From: Nemopilema nomurai
Taxonomy: Eukaryota; Cnidaria; Scyphozoa; Rhizostomeae; Rhizostomatidae
Assembly: GCA_003864495.1 (NCBI GenBank)
Contig: ML133428.1
Location: 2,232,001-2,296,000 of the forward strand
DNA length: 64,000 nucleotides
Direction of reading: 5' to 3'
Shown here piece by piece: positions 45,027 to 58,029 of the stretch. Made by a program: the position numbers and the translations under genes. Under the pieces are notes generated by a model. That model was not told the origin of the DNA. It was given only the letters and a program-made list of their open reading frames with translations, and did not search any database. The first letter of the stretch is position 1. Each line of letters starts with the position of its first letter.

Positions 45027-47397
45027 TTTTGCAGCAATTTTCTGCGTCCCGTTGCTTTCGCCTGCCTGGTTGGTTTTGTTCAAAGCAAGATTGCGAAAGC
45101 TCCTTCCATACATCCTTGTTTTTTACTACGCATTAATGAAGATGGAGCTTTAAAACTGTAAAATCTCAGCTTTACCGGGAGAATTCTTTTATTCAGTTTT
45201 AAAAGTCTTTTCGAAAAGTTGCCGTTAAGCGCCCTTCTTTTCATGCAATACTTGAACAAATTGATGATGAAATTGATGAGCTACTTGATGGATTGTACTT
45301 ACTGGTGTTGATCTATCGCTATGTCTTAAAAGCAATATGTTGTAAGAAGATGTAAAGCTTCCATTCTGCAATGCTGTTGCAAAAGATCTTCGATGAGCGC
45401 ACTCGTAATCTGAAACAAATATTTAACAAATCTCATCAATAACTTGGATTTTGTTGTTGACACATCTTGTTTCTTTCCAAGCCTTCCGATGTCATATTTT
45501 CAGCTTACTGCATCATGACTTGAGTAGCTTTTTTTAAGAAAAGGCATTCATTGATTGATTCATTCATTAGGATATCGTCATTATAGCCATCAGGATATCG
45601 CCACTATAGTCCTCTATCTGTCATCATTAGCGTCATCTCTCACTTTCTTGAGACTGACCTGTCACCTTTTAGTGCAGATTTTCTCAAAGATGAGTCTGGT
45701 AAGATGCAACTAATGCAAATCGTATCATTAGAACAACTTACGGTAGGTTGGCAAAACGGCTATTAAACAAACAAATAGCACAAACAAACAAATAGCACAA
45801 ACAAACAAACAAACAAGCAACTAACTTTTGTGAGATCAGAACATTCAGATCCATTAATAAATTGAACCAGTGCAGCCATTCTCCTTGATCACACTTATCC
45901 CAATAATGCTTGTAACCTTTTGGGAAATGTCCGTGTCAAAGTTTCGATTACATTAGGCTATCGGAAAACTCATATATTGCTTCGAAAAATGGAAGTAGTG
46001 CGAGCCTAGTCTTAAAACAAGGGTTGCTCCTGAATCTACACGGCTTGGCAACAACGCGATCCTTGGCTTCTCAAAACCATTACTGCATGGCCTCCTGTCA
46101 AGTTCTAGCAACTTGCATCTAGAATAGAAGAGCAGCCTTTTCTACATGATATCTTAATTAGCGCTAATTATGTAATATCTCATAGACTAATTAGCGCTAT
46201 TCTTCTATTCGGAATAATTTGCTTCATTTGCCAGCCGAAAAGATTAATTTTCAAATAATTGCGACAAAGTTTATTTCAACTCTCACCATGTACGATTTCC
46301 ATTCTTAATTTCAAAATACATCAATTACTCATGTTAAATATCTAAGTACTAATCTAATTAGAGATGGCTAAAAAATCTCAGTTAAAAGCAAAATTAGTAC
46401 CAACACTGTGTCTCTACTTCATAAACTAGTAAGTAAATAATTTCTTACAAAACTACACGATTTAGGTTTAATATTAATCAACTTCTTCAGACATGGAGAA
46501 ATAGCAACTATGACCGCAAACATGTTCTTTTGTTTACAAAAAGAATTTCTTTACTTTTATCATTATTATTGAATCAACCCTGTCAATATCACGATAAACA
46601 TAAATTAAACGTCATTTCAATTTCCAGTATCGTCTTTGTTAAGAAACTGTAGCCTAAAGCGAATATTTATGATCTAGTTTAAGTACTACCATTAACCATA
46701 CTTCTAGTGCAGTTAATTTATTATATCTCGATTCAAAACAGAATCTTTCACAGTCTCGAATTACATAGCTCCTTGTTGGTGCTCTACAAAAAAGATAATC
46801 GGATACCAAAACTCTGTTCCGTTCAAGTTTATACTTTCATCAAATACTGTTCAACATTAGCAATATTCATAACAATTTATGACGTATCATTAAACTGAAC
46901 TTTAATTACATCCTCTACTAGTTATAGCTGAAGTGTTTTTAAACAGTTCCCTTACGATTTCGCTATTTATTAACTGTTTACATTCATTGGAATGCAAAAT
47001 TGAGCGATTTAAGCGTTATTGCTAGCCTATAAACCGTTGAAAATCCTATGCTTTCTAAATCGCTAAAGCCTTAAAGTTCTGCAAGCTACCTTTCAAACTT
47101 GACCCATCAAAGGTGCAATGTTTGTAATAATCACTCCATTTTTAACTGAATTCCTGCGATTTCTATCCATCTTTATAATCCTCAGTAGAATGCTTTGAGC
47201 TCCGCAACTTTCAAGAAGCCCTTTTACCAACACCAATGAGTTTAGGGGAAGATATCTGTACAAAAGAACAGTTATATTCTCTTTTCGTTGCCACTGTTTA
47301 CTAAATACAATCATCCTTCGTCGATGCTGTTTTTGGCCAGTCAATAACCTTGGCCTAGCGCAATTGGTCTTCATAGAGAGATTGCTGCCAGCTACCA
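45027..47397. other. Convergent intergenic region between UPF2 and the K2P gene
   Basis: Holds the 3' ends of two facing genes. An AATAAA lies at about 45856. A (CAAA)n patch covers 45768-45822. An AATTAGCGCTAATT palindrome at about 46157, with a related copy near 46185, forms a small inverted repeat. No further gene is seen. Confidence 0.5.
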
Positions 47398-50300
47398 CTA
47401 CGTGAACCCAGATCCTTCCATTTCGTCATTTCTTACGAGTATCACAAGCGAGTCCATGGCCACTGTGCCATTTATAACTGTGTCTCTTTGTGTCCCGTTA
47501 GCTGTCATTGGCCCCGAGTGCTTGAGGGCCTCACGAAGCGGCAACCTCTGACGCTTGTGTTTGGCCTTTTGGAACCCAACACCAGCTTGTATCAAAGCCG
47601 AGACGAGGCCTAGGCCAATAATTTGAAGAACATCTAATAAAATCGACAATCCGAGGTGTGTTTGGAAGAATTTAGTATCGATTTGTGAGCCATCGTTGCC
47701 CGAAGTGCTTATTATGCCAGTAAAGAAATACAGGCATCCGGAGAAGGACCACTGTTTTGTATTTAGCCTTACAATCCCTGCTGAAAACAGTATTACAATT
47801 AGAATAAGCGCGGCCGTATACAGCAGAACCTTGTGACGTATGTTTCTTGGCTCGGTCCGATTGAAGAAGTGCGCCTCCGTGCAGCGTATTACTCTGCGCA
47901 TTGTCACCCTGACGATGCGTCCAAGGTGAATATAACAGACTATCGACAAAGGGACGCCTATAAGTGAATAGAACACCATGAATGACCTTCCCAGCTCCGT
48001 TGTAACCTTGATCTCGTGGTACCCTGTGGGAATAAGCAAACATTTATATCATAATCATAGACATTGATTTTGCATTTTGCAGAGCGAATGCTTGATATTA
48101 TTATTGGCCTAGGTGTTTTGTTTCGGGTTTCAAGATTGTGGACTTGCAGCCAGGTATTTGAAACATATAGTATGAACCCAAACAAGGAAGGCTTAAGAAT
48201 AAGAAATAACAAAATTTTATAAGGCCATCATGGAAGTCAGAAGTCAGTCTGTTCATTTAAGCTCTAGGCTTTCAAAAGTGCATACCAATTGAATTCAAAT
48301 GCATATTATTTGAGAAACATTACAGTTAGATCATTTGAACGACCTAAGTTCATTACATGCAAACATATTCAACATTAATAGACCCTAGTTAAGAAAAAGA
48401 AAAACGAAGTTCAACAGTTACATCTTCTATTAGAATCCTGAAGCAATTTTGAATATTTTTAATCTGACGAGGATTTATTTGCTTTTTGCTAATGTTTTTG
48501 GCTTTATCTTATTTTCTAAAACTGGCTTCCTTTAACTAGCCCCCTTCTCCGCTGCCTTTTAGAATCCTGGTGTCGTCATCAATTGCATTTCTTTTGTACT
48601 TACTACCACTGAAGAGACGAAAACAAGAGGTTCTGGTATCAGGCCTCTATCATTCAGCACTGGCTTGTTAATTCATAAAGCCGCGAATGTCAAATGCCTA
48701 AAGAGATTAATGATACCTGAACAAGCTCATCCTTCAAACCAATGTATGAAGCTAGGCATTTAGTGGCAGGAGCATATCGTGATTAGATTGATAAACCAAA
48801 GGTATTCCGATGTTTAAGAGGATCGCATTTGGCTGATTTAAAGAACAGGGGTACCTTTGTCTTTGCCCACGTGGCTTTAAATGCTGGAATGACTTGTGGT
48901 GTTTAGATCAGAATCTTTATCTATGACTAAGCAAGTTTTTGTTTTCCAAAGCAAAGTTTGTTTTATCAAAGTCAAATCTAGCAAAATTTGCAGTCCTCTT
49001 CTCGATGAGTGCATACAATTGAAAACAAAGCTTTGAAAGAAAACGTAAGAACAGACTTTGGCTGGAAGGCAGAGAGATAAAATCAGCCGTTAGAGTTCTG
49101 GTACCTGCGCTTTCAATTATTCTGTGTAGAAATGCACTTTGCGCATGAAAATATTTAATCTGCTCAACCCGAAAACCGTGGCTAGAAATTTTCTGAAACG
49201 ATAATGAATCAGCTTGTTTTTTTATGCAAAGAAAGTCGAATTGAAACAACATTCTTGTGAAGCCCCACCCCATATGTAAATACCGTTTGCTTTGCACGTT
49301 TTATTCCAAAACTTATCACCAATCCAGCTGCTGTAATATCAGTTAATTTTAATGAAGCGAGAAATGCAACAAATGAAGCGGAATATGAAGGATTGAATAA
49401 AATATTACTTAAAGCATTAGCTAAAGATTTTCTGTCCGACCTATCAATGCAGCTTTTAGGGGATAGTACTTAGTCAACTTTAATTGATTGACAAGAAATC
49501 TTTGTTAGATCCTCTTCAAAAGTAAGGGATGTTGTTTGCAAAGGACACAAGTTTATTTTGAGAAAGCTTGATTTTTTTCAATCTTTAGACATATTGCAAT
49601 TCTCTTGCACTCTCCACAACCAATGCATCAACTTACCCTAATGCTGATTCTATTGTCTGTATGGATAGAGGATAAAAAGCTCCTTCCCTGCGGCAGCGGC
49701 TACCACCCACCTTTATATAAGACCAATGAAACTTTTCTCTATTTGACATTTTGAAAAATTTTCTGAATACCGAAAATATTTGGACACACCTTTATTTGAA
49801 TAAGGCTACCGGTTTCTCGCGCACTGCCTGTGTCTTAAACTGATGGATTTGCCAACTGATTCAATATTACAGCATAAACAATTACGAAAAAAGCCGCTTT
49901 TTGTATTGTAAATAATGTTGCTCCAATCATTACCGGTATTCTCCCTATATCTGATAAAGTATAATACTGAAAGGAAAGGTAAGCATTGGTTTAACAAACA
50001 GCTAGATTCTAATATGATTAATTTAAGAAGCCGGCATCGACTGTAAAAAATAGACTTAAAATTTAATCGCCTTTTTGTATGCACAATTCCATCTGGATCT
50101 AGGGCTTAAATTTTGCTTACATAAATATTCATTTAGTACACAAATATGCAATGGAAAGTTGGATGCAAGCTAGAAGGGATTCTAAAATTGAGAAAATAGG
50201 TTTGGCAAATTAACTGAGGTATTAACTAAAGAGAAGTTTTAGTTAGGCTCCTTTTTTTATTAGAGGTTAGGCTCCAAATTTTTTAACAATATCAAAGGAG

Positions 50301-53300
50301 AAAAGAAAACATTGTCGATGTTTTTCAATTAAAGTGGCTTTCGGATAATTTCGTGTCGTTGTCCTAATGCTGCACCTTTAAAATCCTCCTTTTGCTGCGA
50401 GCCATGTGTTCTTATTGAAGTCAAAAAATGACTAAATTTTTCAGGATTGAAGTCAACTAATAACTAAATTTTTCAGGATTGAAGTCAACTAATAACTAAA
50501 TTTTCAGCGTTGTAGATAAAGGGAAAGCCAGCAAAATTTTCTTCAAATTTTCTAGATATGAATCAGGCTCCATAGAATTTCCACCCGCAATATGCCAATA
50601 GCACTGTCAGGGAACTTCTTCTGAATTAGCAGTACTTGTGCACAACCCAACAATCTTGTCACGTGGTTGAACCGTTACAAGCCTCCTAATTATACAAGTC
50701 TTCTCCTTTGCAGGGGACAGTCACAATCTGCTAATGTGAGGTTAAATCTTTATTCAATGCTGTAACTAATATCTTCTTGAATAACCCCCAACTTCGTTTT
50801 TTTCTACCTTGTTATCGCCAGGCGTCTATAAATATTTAATAAGCTCTCTTTGTGTTTGCTAGTGCCTGTTCTTTTCCAGTGCTTGGGGTTTAAGATGATA
50901 GTGCTACGATACGTCTGCTGTAGTACTTTTTGATGAAAGGTGTTTAAAATTGTAAACACAATCAATGTTGGGAGGTGAGAGTGAAATACGTTTGTTAACA
51001 TCAAGACACCGAGGCTAGAGGCAACTGCAGACGCAGTGGGAAGTTTCATTATGGTGGTTGCCAGCGGGTGGCCTCCTCATCAAAGTCGATTCGCGTCAAA
51101 GCAAAGAAACAGCAGTGCATAACAACACCAGCCGTAAAAGAAAGCCGCCGAAATGGCGCCGCTTGCTACTCGTTAGGCTGCTTGCAGCTAGAAGCATCGA
51201 GTCCCCTTGACATCGAGTCCCCTTGACACTGCTGCTATTAGTGCTTCGCGTGCACTGTTCGAATACACGTGACTGGAAGACCTGCACGAGCCAATGATGT
51301 TATGTAATCTAGTTTGTCTTGCTGCACGTTTTCATGGGGCCTAAGATATGTCACTGCTTTGCTTTCAAGTAGTTGAAGGACTATGAACAGGAAAGATTTA
51401 AAATCAGCCAGGATTTTTTACTTTTCTTTTGGATAGAACTTAAGGCTACCACGCTGGCTAGGATCATGGCAAACTTGGTCACTCCTTGACATTGGACTAG
51501 ATGTATTCACTTTGAGTTGCCAAATACTTTTAAATTTTTCATGTCAAAGCCACGAAGTGAAAAATGAATAATTGATTTAATAAAAATTGATTAATTGTTT
51601 GACAGTATGGACTTGTTGCTTTAAAACATTGTGGTGTTGTCTTTGTTGGCAGAAGGTATTTGCATGAATAAAATGTATTCATTATTTGACTGATGACCTC
51701 AGAGCAGGCATCGAAAACAAATGTGCTCCAGAAATCGCTCCTAAAGATGGGAACTTCTCTTTCCCTGTGATTAGATCATCAACATATAAGTTCTGTCGTG
51801 AAAGCTTTACCCAAGACATAGCAGCTTTCTTCGCAAGCAACAGACTTGAACAAAAATGCTGTCCTTTAATGCAAAAGAACGGTTCCCTTAAAGGGATTAG
51901 CTTAAGATCTTTGCAACCCAATCATTATATAATCTAGTTTTGAATAAATCCATAAATTGCTTAGTAAGCAAATCTTTCCGAAAAGGATGACAACAAACAA
52001 CCTTTATTGAATGAAATTCACAATTTTTTTGTCTCGTATAATTGAGATTTTGTCATATTTGTTGACAATGCAATCCTGTAATCTAAGCTATAAGCTTGAT
52101 AGCCAAAGTCAACCCAATGTGCAAATTGGATTAGAATGCACATAGAGTTGCACTGCAATGTGTCAGGAACGATGTGTGAAAGTGACCTTTTGACAACCTG
52201 TCGCATATTTCCTCACCTTATTGACATCCGCCAGCACCACTAGAACCTCACCTTAGTAACAACGTCGTTTCGGTGAGCTGCTACTTTTGCCTTTTCTCTT
52301 AAAACGATGTTTGCCATTTGTTTTCTCGTAGCATATCCATCCTTTCATTATAACAAAGTATTCAGCCCGCAATTGCCAAGCAAGCACTAGAATTCTAGAC
52401 GTTTGCATTTTTTTCTTGAAAGCAAGTGAAATCATGTTCTCTTTCTTGAAAGCAAGTGGAATCAAGTACTCTTTCGCGGAGGACCTCTGCACTCAGAAAG
52501 CCTTGTAAACTCTAGCTAAACATCATTGTCTGAGGCTTTATTATACACAAGTTATCTTCTTGGCGATTGGTAGACTATATAAGTACGTAAGTTGGTAGAT
52601 CAAAAGATTGTGCTAAGACCAACTTGGAAGAAAGGGGCATGTACCTCTGCCAAAGCTTCCCCTTCAATACATCGATTATTTTGGGCTTTTATAGATAACA
52701 CCCTAACTTTGTCGCTTATACATCCTGTTTTCCTAGCCTCGTATGCACAAGCTTTCAATTTCCATAAATATACAGTCATTGTGGGCCCATGGATACAGTT
52801 TGCTTGAGCAAGAAGAAGCTTTAACAACAACCACGACCGTTTGAAATACAACCAAATCTTAATTATCAGACTCTTTACAAACGTTGTTTTTTGGGATTTG
52901 CGAGTAAATAAACAGATCATTTTTCGATAGAAATACTGCGTATTTGCATTGGATTTGCATGCAACCAGGCATCAAAATAATCTCTGAATGCGATATTGAT
53001 ATTCATTGAAATGAATACCGATTTTCAAAAGCCATGTTTCAGTTGTAAATATTTGCAGATATTTGTTTAATGTTGTCGGAAAATATAGGCTTCCCTATTA
53101 ATAGGCTACCGAGCAAGCTACCAAATCCGCTTTGCATTTCAAATCACTGTTTTATAGCTTATAGACCTACATGAACTGAAAGCCAAGCTGATTTCTTTTA
53201 ACTAAGCTGCTTCCAAGACAATTAATAGCCGACTTCCTTACTTCCAATGCTCGTCAGTATAGCAAGGGAGAGTGTTTTCAAATCAAACGCTTTCTACTCG

Positions 53301-53778
53301 CACGACCTAAACTGGTCGCAAAGTGACTGATAAATGCAGGCATTTCATTTTAGCAAATAGATTGCATGCATCGGAAACCAACCAAATTTCTCTTACCTAT
53401 TGTCGCAAGCGTGTTGTGGACAAACTTTATCCACATCCGTATGCTGCCCCAACTCCAAGAGCAGCCTTGGTGAACCATCTCTGTTATGATTTTGCGTTCC
53501 TCTAGAAACTTCGAGCAGCGATCAATAACTATTCCCCTACTTGAGTTGTTCATGGACAACAAAGTCAGGTTTTGACTGCTCAATATGCTAGACGCAAGCT
53601 CCACGCAGAAAGCCGTTGCATTGCCTGGATAAGAATTGTCAGTGTGCGAAATTTTGACCACTTCATTTCGGCATTCTTCTAGGTAGAAAAGCAGAAGCCC
53701 ACCCGCAAATACATACACAATCATTATCAGCGAGTATTTGATAAAAGGAAGCCAGTGGAAATGGAGTCTCCCTGCCAT
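47398..53778 (-). CDS. Two-pore-domain (K2P) potassium channel-like protein, two exons
   Basis: K2P channels are dimeric leak potassium channels of the cell membrane. Exon 1 (53778-53397, minus) starts at an ATG in good context. It encodes M1 (about residues 15-34), an extracellular cap with Asn-glycosylation sites (NAT, NLT, NNSS) and cysteines, and the first pore helix (WIKFVHNTLATI). Exon 2 (48023-47398) encodes M2 (SFMVFYSLIGVPLSIVCYI), M3 (VLLYTAALILIVILFSAGIV), the second pore and M4. The 5.4 kb intron (GTAAGA...CCCACAG) splits the glycine codon of pore 1, the intron site typical of K2P genes. Total length is 335 residues, normal for the family. Both filter signatures deviate: pore 1 reads TIGYH where TIGYG is usual, and pore 2 reads TSGNDG where TVGFGD is usual. 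It may be a non-selective or regulatory subunit, or a gene losing function. Confidence 0.8.
48024..53396. other. K2P gene intron, 5.4 kb
   Basis: No further exon with channel-like features was found on the minus strand, and no supported gene on the plus strand. A short tandem duplication, CAGGATTGAAGTCAACTAATAACTAAATTTTT-like in two to three units, lies at about 50420-50505, and a 19-bp CATCGAGTCCCCTTGACA duplication lies at 51196-51229. Confidence 0.5.
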
Positions 53779-56700
53779 TGCTTTTCGCAGACTCAGTCAC
53801 TATTCACAGGACAAGCTAATGCTTTTTCTGTCTTTAGTCCTGACAGCAAACCTATCAATTATTAGCTTGTATCTCCAGGCAGCCAATTCCAGAATATCCA
53901 TTACGCAACATGTTTGTACATCGCGAATTCGTCTCCAGTTTGAACACCTTTCATCAGTGCACTTTCCAATGCTTGCAATTAAAGCTGAGCGCTCATCCTC
54001 TCATTATCAGGACCTGGCCTTCTTTCAGCTCAGTCTTACTCACTACTTGCAGCGCTAATGCCACAAGGATTCACGTTTCGCAGTAACCAGCTCACTTAAG
54101 AAACAAAATCGCTTTATGTTTGAGCAAAGTGGCAAGCTGACACCCTCGGTGTTTCCTCTGGTAGGTTGCAAGGCAAATATCATAGATCAACAATTCGAAA
54201 GGTGTGTCATCAAACGAAACAGTGTTTGAGAATGTTCTCCGCGTTTATAGCGATCTCTTCTTTCCATACTTCATTGACTAAAGCTTCTGGATACTGGCTC
54301 CTTGAAGAATCTCGCTGGAATCCCCGAAAATGCTATCTTTAATGGCTTCTCAACACCTCCGTCCGTTAAAGTAAGAGTAGCCTCCGAAATTGACCAACAT
54401 GCACGTAAATTCTTTGTTTCGTAAACAGTTCTATTCTTTTAAGTTTACAGAAACTCTTTGGTAGCCAGCTGCAGAACTACGAAGCCGCTTCAAAACGCCA
54501 TCAAACAATATACATTAATTTTAAGATATCCACTTGCTGAAAGACGGGGGTAAGCCACTGCAGGTGCTGCAAGCATAGGGCACTACAGCTGAGCAATCGC
54601 AAGGCTTTGTCTGTACACTGGCGATACTCCCGATTTGTTTAGCAGCGCGCTGCGAAGTGTTTATCAAACAGATCTGCTATAGGAGAACGTTTTAATGCCT
54701 ACATGAAACATCTCGACTTCGTAGAAAGGAGACTTCTCTTTCTAGAGAAATGCTAATTAATTATTACGATAATCTTGACCAGATGTCTTTAGTTGTTAGT
54801 TTAGCTGTGCATATCATTGTCTGGCGATGCTATTCTGTAGGAAATCATTATATCTAAGATTTATTATATCATTATACCTCTTATATCCCAGGACAAAGAT
54901 GTTTCGCTCCTCATAAACAGTTGCTATCATGTGCTAAACAGCTTTGTGACAGAATCTTCAGAGTGGCGCTACTAAACCAGACACAAATAAATCAATAATC
55001 AATAAATCAATAATCAATAAATCAATGCTAATCAATAATATTTTTAATAAAGTAACACATGCTTGAGGATAAGGCATAAAATGTTGACCTAAAGTTTAGC
55101 AAACCTATTGCGCAGAGTAAGTTCAGTACAGAGATTTTAACAACAATCTTAAATTTGTCAAGTTTATCATTTGAATCTAGCTCATCTGGCAAAATGGTAT
55201 AATGAGTCGAGATGTTTTTTGTTTACACAATGATATGGAGGCAAGCGTTATTGTTTGACGAAGCAATCCGTCTACATCTTTCTTAAAAATCCTGGGAGAA
55301 TATCTTTGAGAATTTCTGTAGTAACTATGTTACTTTTTAGGAACCTTTCTAATGTTTAAGGAGCTTCGACCAAAGACTGACTTGAGATTACCTATATTCC
55401 AACATCATAAACCCACTTATTTCAGCAGATGGAACTCGGATAGAACAAACACGAGTTATGTTCGCAAACTATAAAGTCATCGAAATGATGCCATAGAAAT
55501 GCTAACAAAGCCCAGCTTAGGAAACAGTATCGTTTTCTGATGGTTGAAATAAAACACTTGAAAACGGCTGACCATTTAATAGAGCATTCTAATAGTCTCC
55601 TTGCCACTAGAAGTCTAACCCAACCTTCCACTCAATGAACCTCAGTAGATCATTGTGTTTTCTCTGTGTAAAAGCCCCAAGCTCACTAACAAACATGTTG
55701 GTGACCTCTGGAACACAGGAAGCACGTTAACCCCTGCCAGAAACCAATATCCAAAACGTAGCCTAAATTAACCACCTGCTACGTAATTCTTTACGGATGT
55801 CGCTTTTGCTTGAGCGGGTATCACCATTCAAGTCATCTGAAATTGGATCTATTACATGGGCTTAAGAATGAAGGACAATGCAGACATATTATTCTCATTT
55901 GCATTCCCGCATACTATTTTTTACTCGATAGAGATGGCCTTCGATTCGAGATGGCCTAATCCTTAATCCTTATCTAAGTATAAGCAATGCAATTGGATCA
56001 AGGACTAGGGCTAATCTCTATTAATGTATCAACGAAAACGTGGACAAAAAGTGTCTGTTCCTATACATTTACTGCAATTGAGATCTGAGACTATTTAAAT
56101 TGTTGCCAGATCTCTCAATGTTTCTCAAAACCAGTGGCAGTTTTATTGGGCCATGGGGCCAGGGGGCCATGGCTTTTGGTAACCCAGAAGGGGCCCGGCA
56201 TCTGAGAAGAAATTGAGAAGGCACAAACTTGAGGCCTAACAATTTTAACGGAAAAGAACTTGAACAAAAATGTTTCAAACAAGGGCCCGCATATGATTTG
56301 GCCCCGGGCCCCCAAGTCCCAAAAGCCGCCACTTCTCAAAACCCGGCCAATCAAACAACTTCAAGACTTGAGCAATTGGCAAGATCATGAAAATTCTATG
56401 GTCACAGCAAATCTCAATACTTGTGTTTTAAATTTGCCAAGAGACCAAATTCTTTACATAAAGCTTGGAATGAATGTATCAAAACTAGGGAGATAAACTA
56501 TTTATGAAAGACATATCAAATCTCTTTGAAGCAAACCTTTATGGTTTACATTTGGGTACATATGTTAATTTAAAAGTAAAACCTTAATAAATCAACAAAA
56601 AACTCAACAAGTCGCCTAAGTTTGTGGACATGCCTCAAAATGCGAATCACCAAAAAGGAGATAAAACTATAGTAATATTTGAATACTGAATATAGCCATT

Positions 56701-58029
56701 TATAGCAAAATTCAATAAGACACTAGAAGGTCAATGCAATGTGCAAAAAACAATTCCAATAATTTTTGACACAATGAACAGACTAGTAAATCTTGATAAG
56801 AAGAAAAGAGGGAGGTCTCCCTTTTCCTATAAATGCGGATTCTCCCAATGACTCTAAGAGTCTACAAAAAACCTCCGGTGAGCTTCAAATTGTAGCACGA
56901 TGCCTAGGTAAGATATTTACAAATCCGTTTGGAACCCTCAAACCAGGAATTGGCAAAGACTATGTCGTTCGAGAAAGTGAGATATAACCCCTCCCTCTTC
57001 TACAACTTAATCAGTCTCCATTTGGGCAAAACGTTTTCTCATAAAAAGTCGCAAAGATGCAAGGAAAACTGAACATGGTTACTGCGAAGGCTGAAGCATT
57101 GTTCTCAAGCGAAAAGGAAGTTAAACGATCGATGATCTTATTATCTTTCAGTACAGTCTGTTGAATTTCTAGACCCTGAGAATCATCAGCAATTGATAAT
57201 TATATTATTTGAAAAGGCATTCCTTGCAGTGGACGATCTGCCGCTCCTGTTGGCTCAAACGCACAAGCATAATAAACTTTGGTTTCCCGACCTATCAGAG
57301 CCTTCTTAGACATCAACGTAGATATTTAATCTCAAGCAGCTTGTAAGCAAAATTGCTGGAAGAAGAATCTGAATTCAAATCAAATCGATTTGCTTACACT
57401 TTGACTTGCCAATGGGCTAGGAATGAAAAAGAATTTTGAAATTATTTTTGGTTTGATGAGTGAAAGTGAAGGGCCACTTTAGGACAATTCTGATATCAAA
57501 AGAAATTTTTGAGGGTGATTTCCTAAAAAAAATATATGACGTTAGAAGCAGAAAATTTGTCAAACTTCATCTAGAATTTGAGTAAATAGAAAGAGTGAGA
57601 GAAATAGGACAAGACAGCAGAAGATAAAGACCTTCCGTAATGAAGACATACCAACAACGGTTGCCCGTCGACGTGATATCTTAAAAGGAAGCTTTGACGT
57701 CAGAATATGGTGATTTGCCAAGGCTATAATCTTGGTCATTACTTTTCTTTTTGGCCTAAAATAAGGCAACAAGCAAGCACAATTTCTTCGAGCTGATCAC
57801 TGTCTAAATGAGCTCATTACCTTTTAGAGATATTTACAGGATCACTAGAGACCCGTAAACGTGATATATTGAAAGAAAATTTGACATCAGAATGTGGTGA
57901 TTTGCCAAGGCTATTACCTTGCTTTTTGGCCTAAAATCAAGCAACAAGTCATTGCAATATATTCAAGCTGATCACTGTCTAAATAAGGTCTGTTGTTTAG
58001 GTATTTAGGTGTTTTTTTAAGGCACTTAA
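53779..58029. other. Upstream flank of the K2P gene; no gene recognised
   Basis: Only short, unsupported ORFs. An (AATAAATC)n patch covers about 54985-55030. Positions 56130-56345 are unusually GC-rich (GGGCCATGGGGCCAGGGGGCC), with AT-rich sequence on both sides. The K2P promoter is expected just above 53778, but no core motif was clear. Confidence 0.45.
57661..57990 (+). repeat. Direct duplication of a 140-bp block
   Basis: Two diverged copies, at about 57663-57805 and 57850-57990, share GTGATTTGCCAAGGCTAT, CTTTTTGGCCTAAAAT and AAGCTGATCACTGTCTAAAT with scattered differences. They lie directly before the satellite array. They share the word CCAAGGCTAT with it, but no longer homology is seen. 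Confidence 0.8.
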
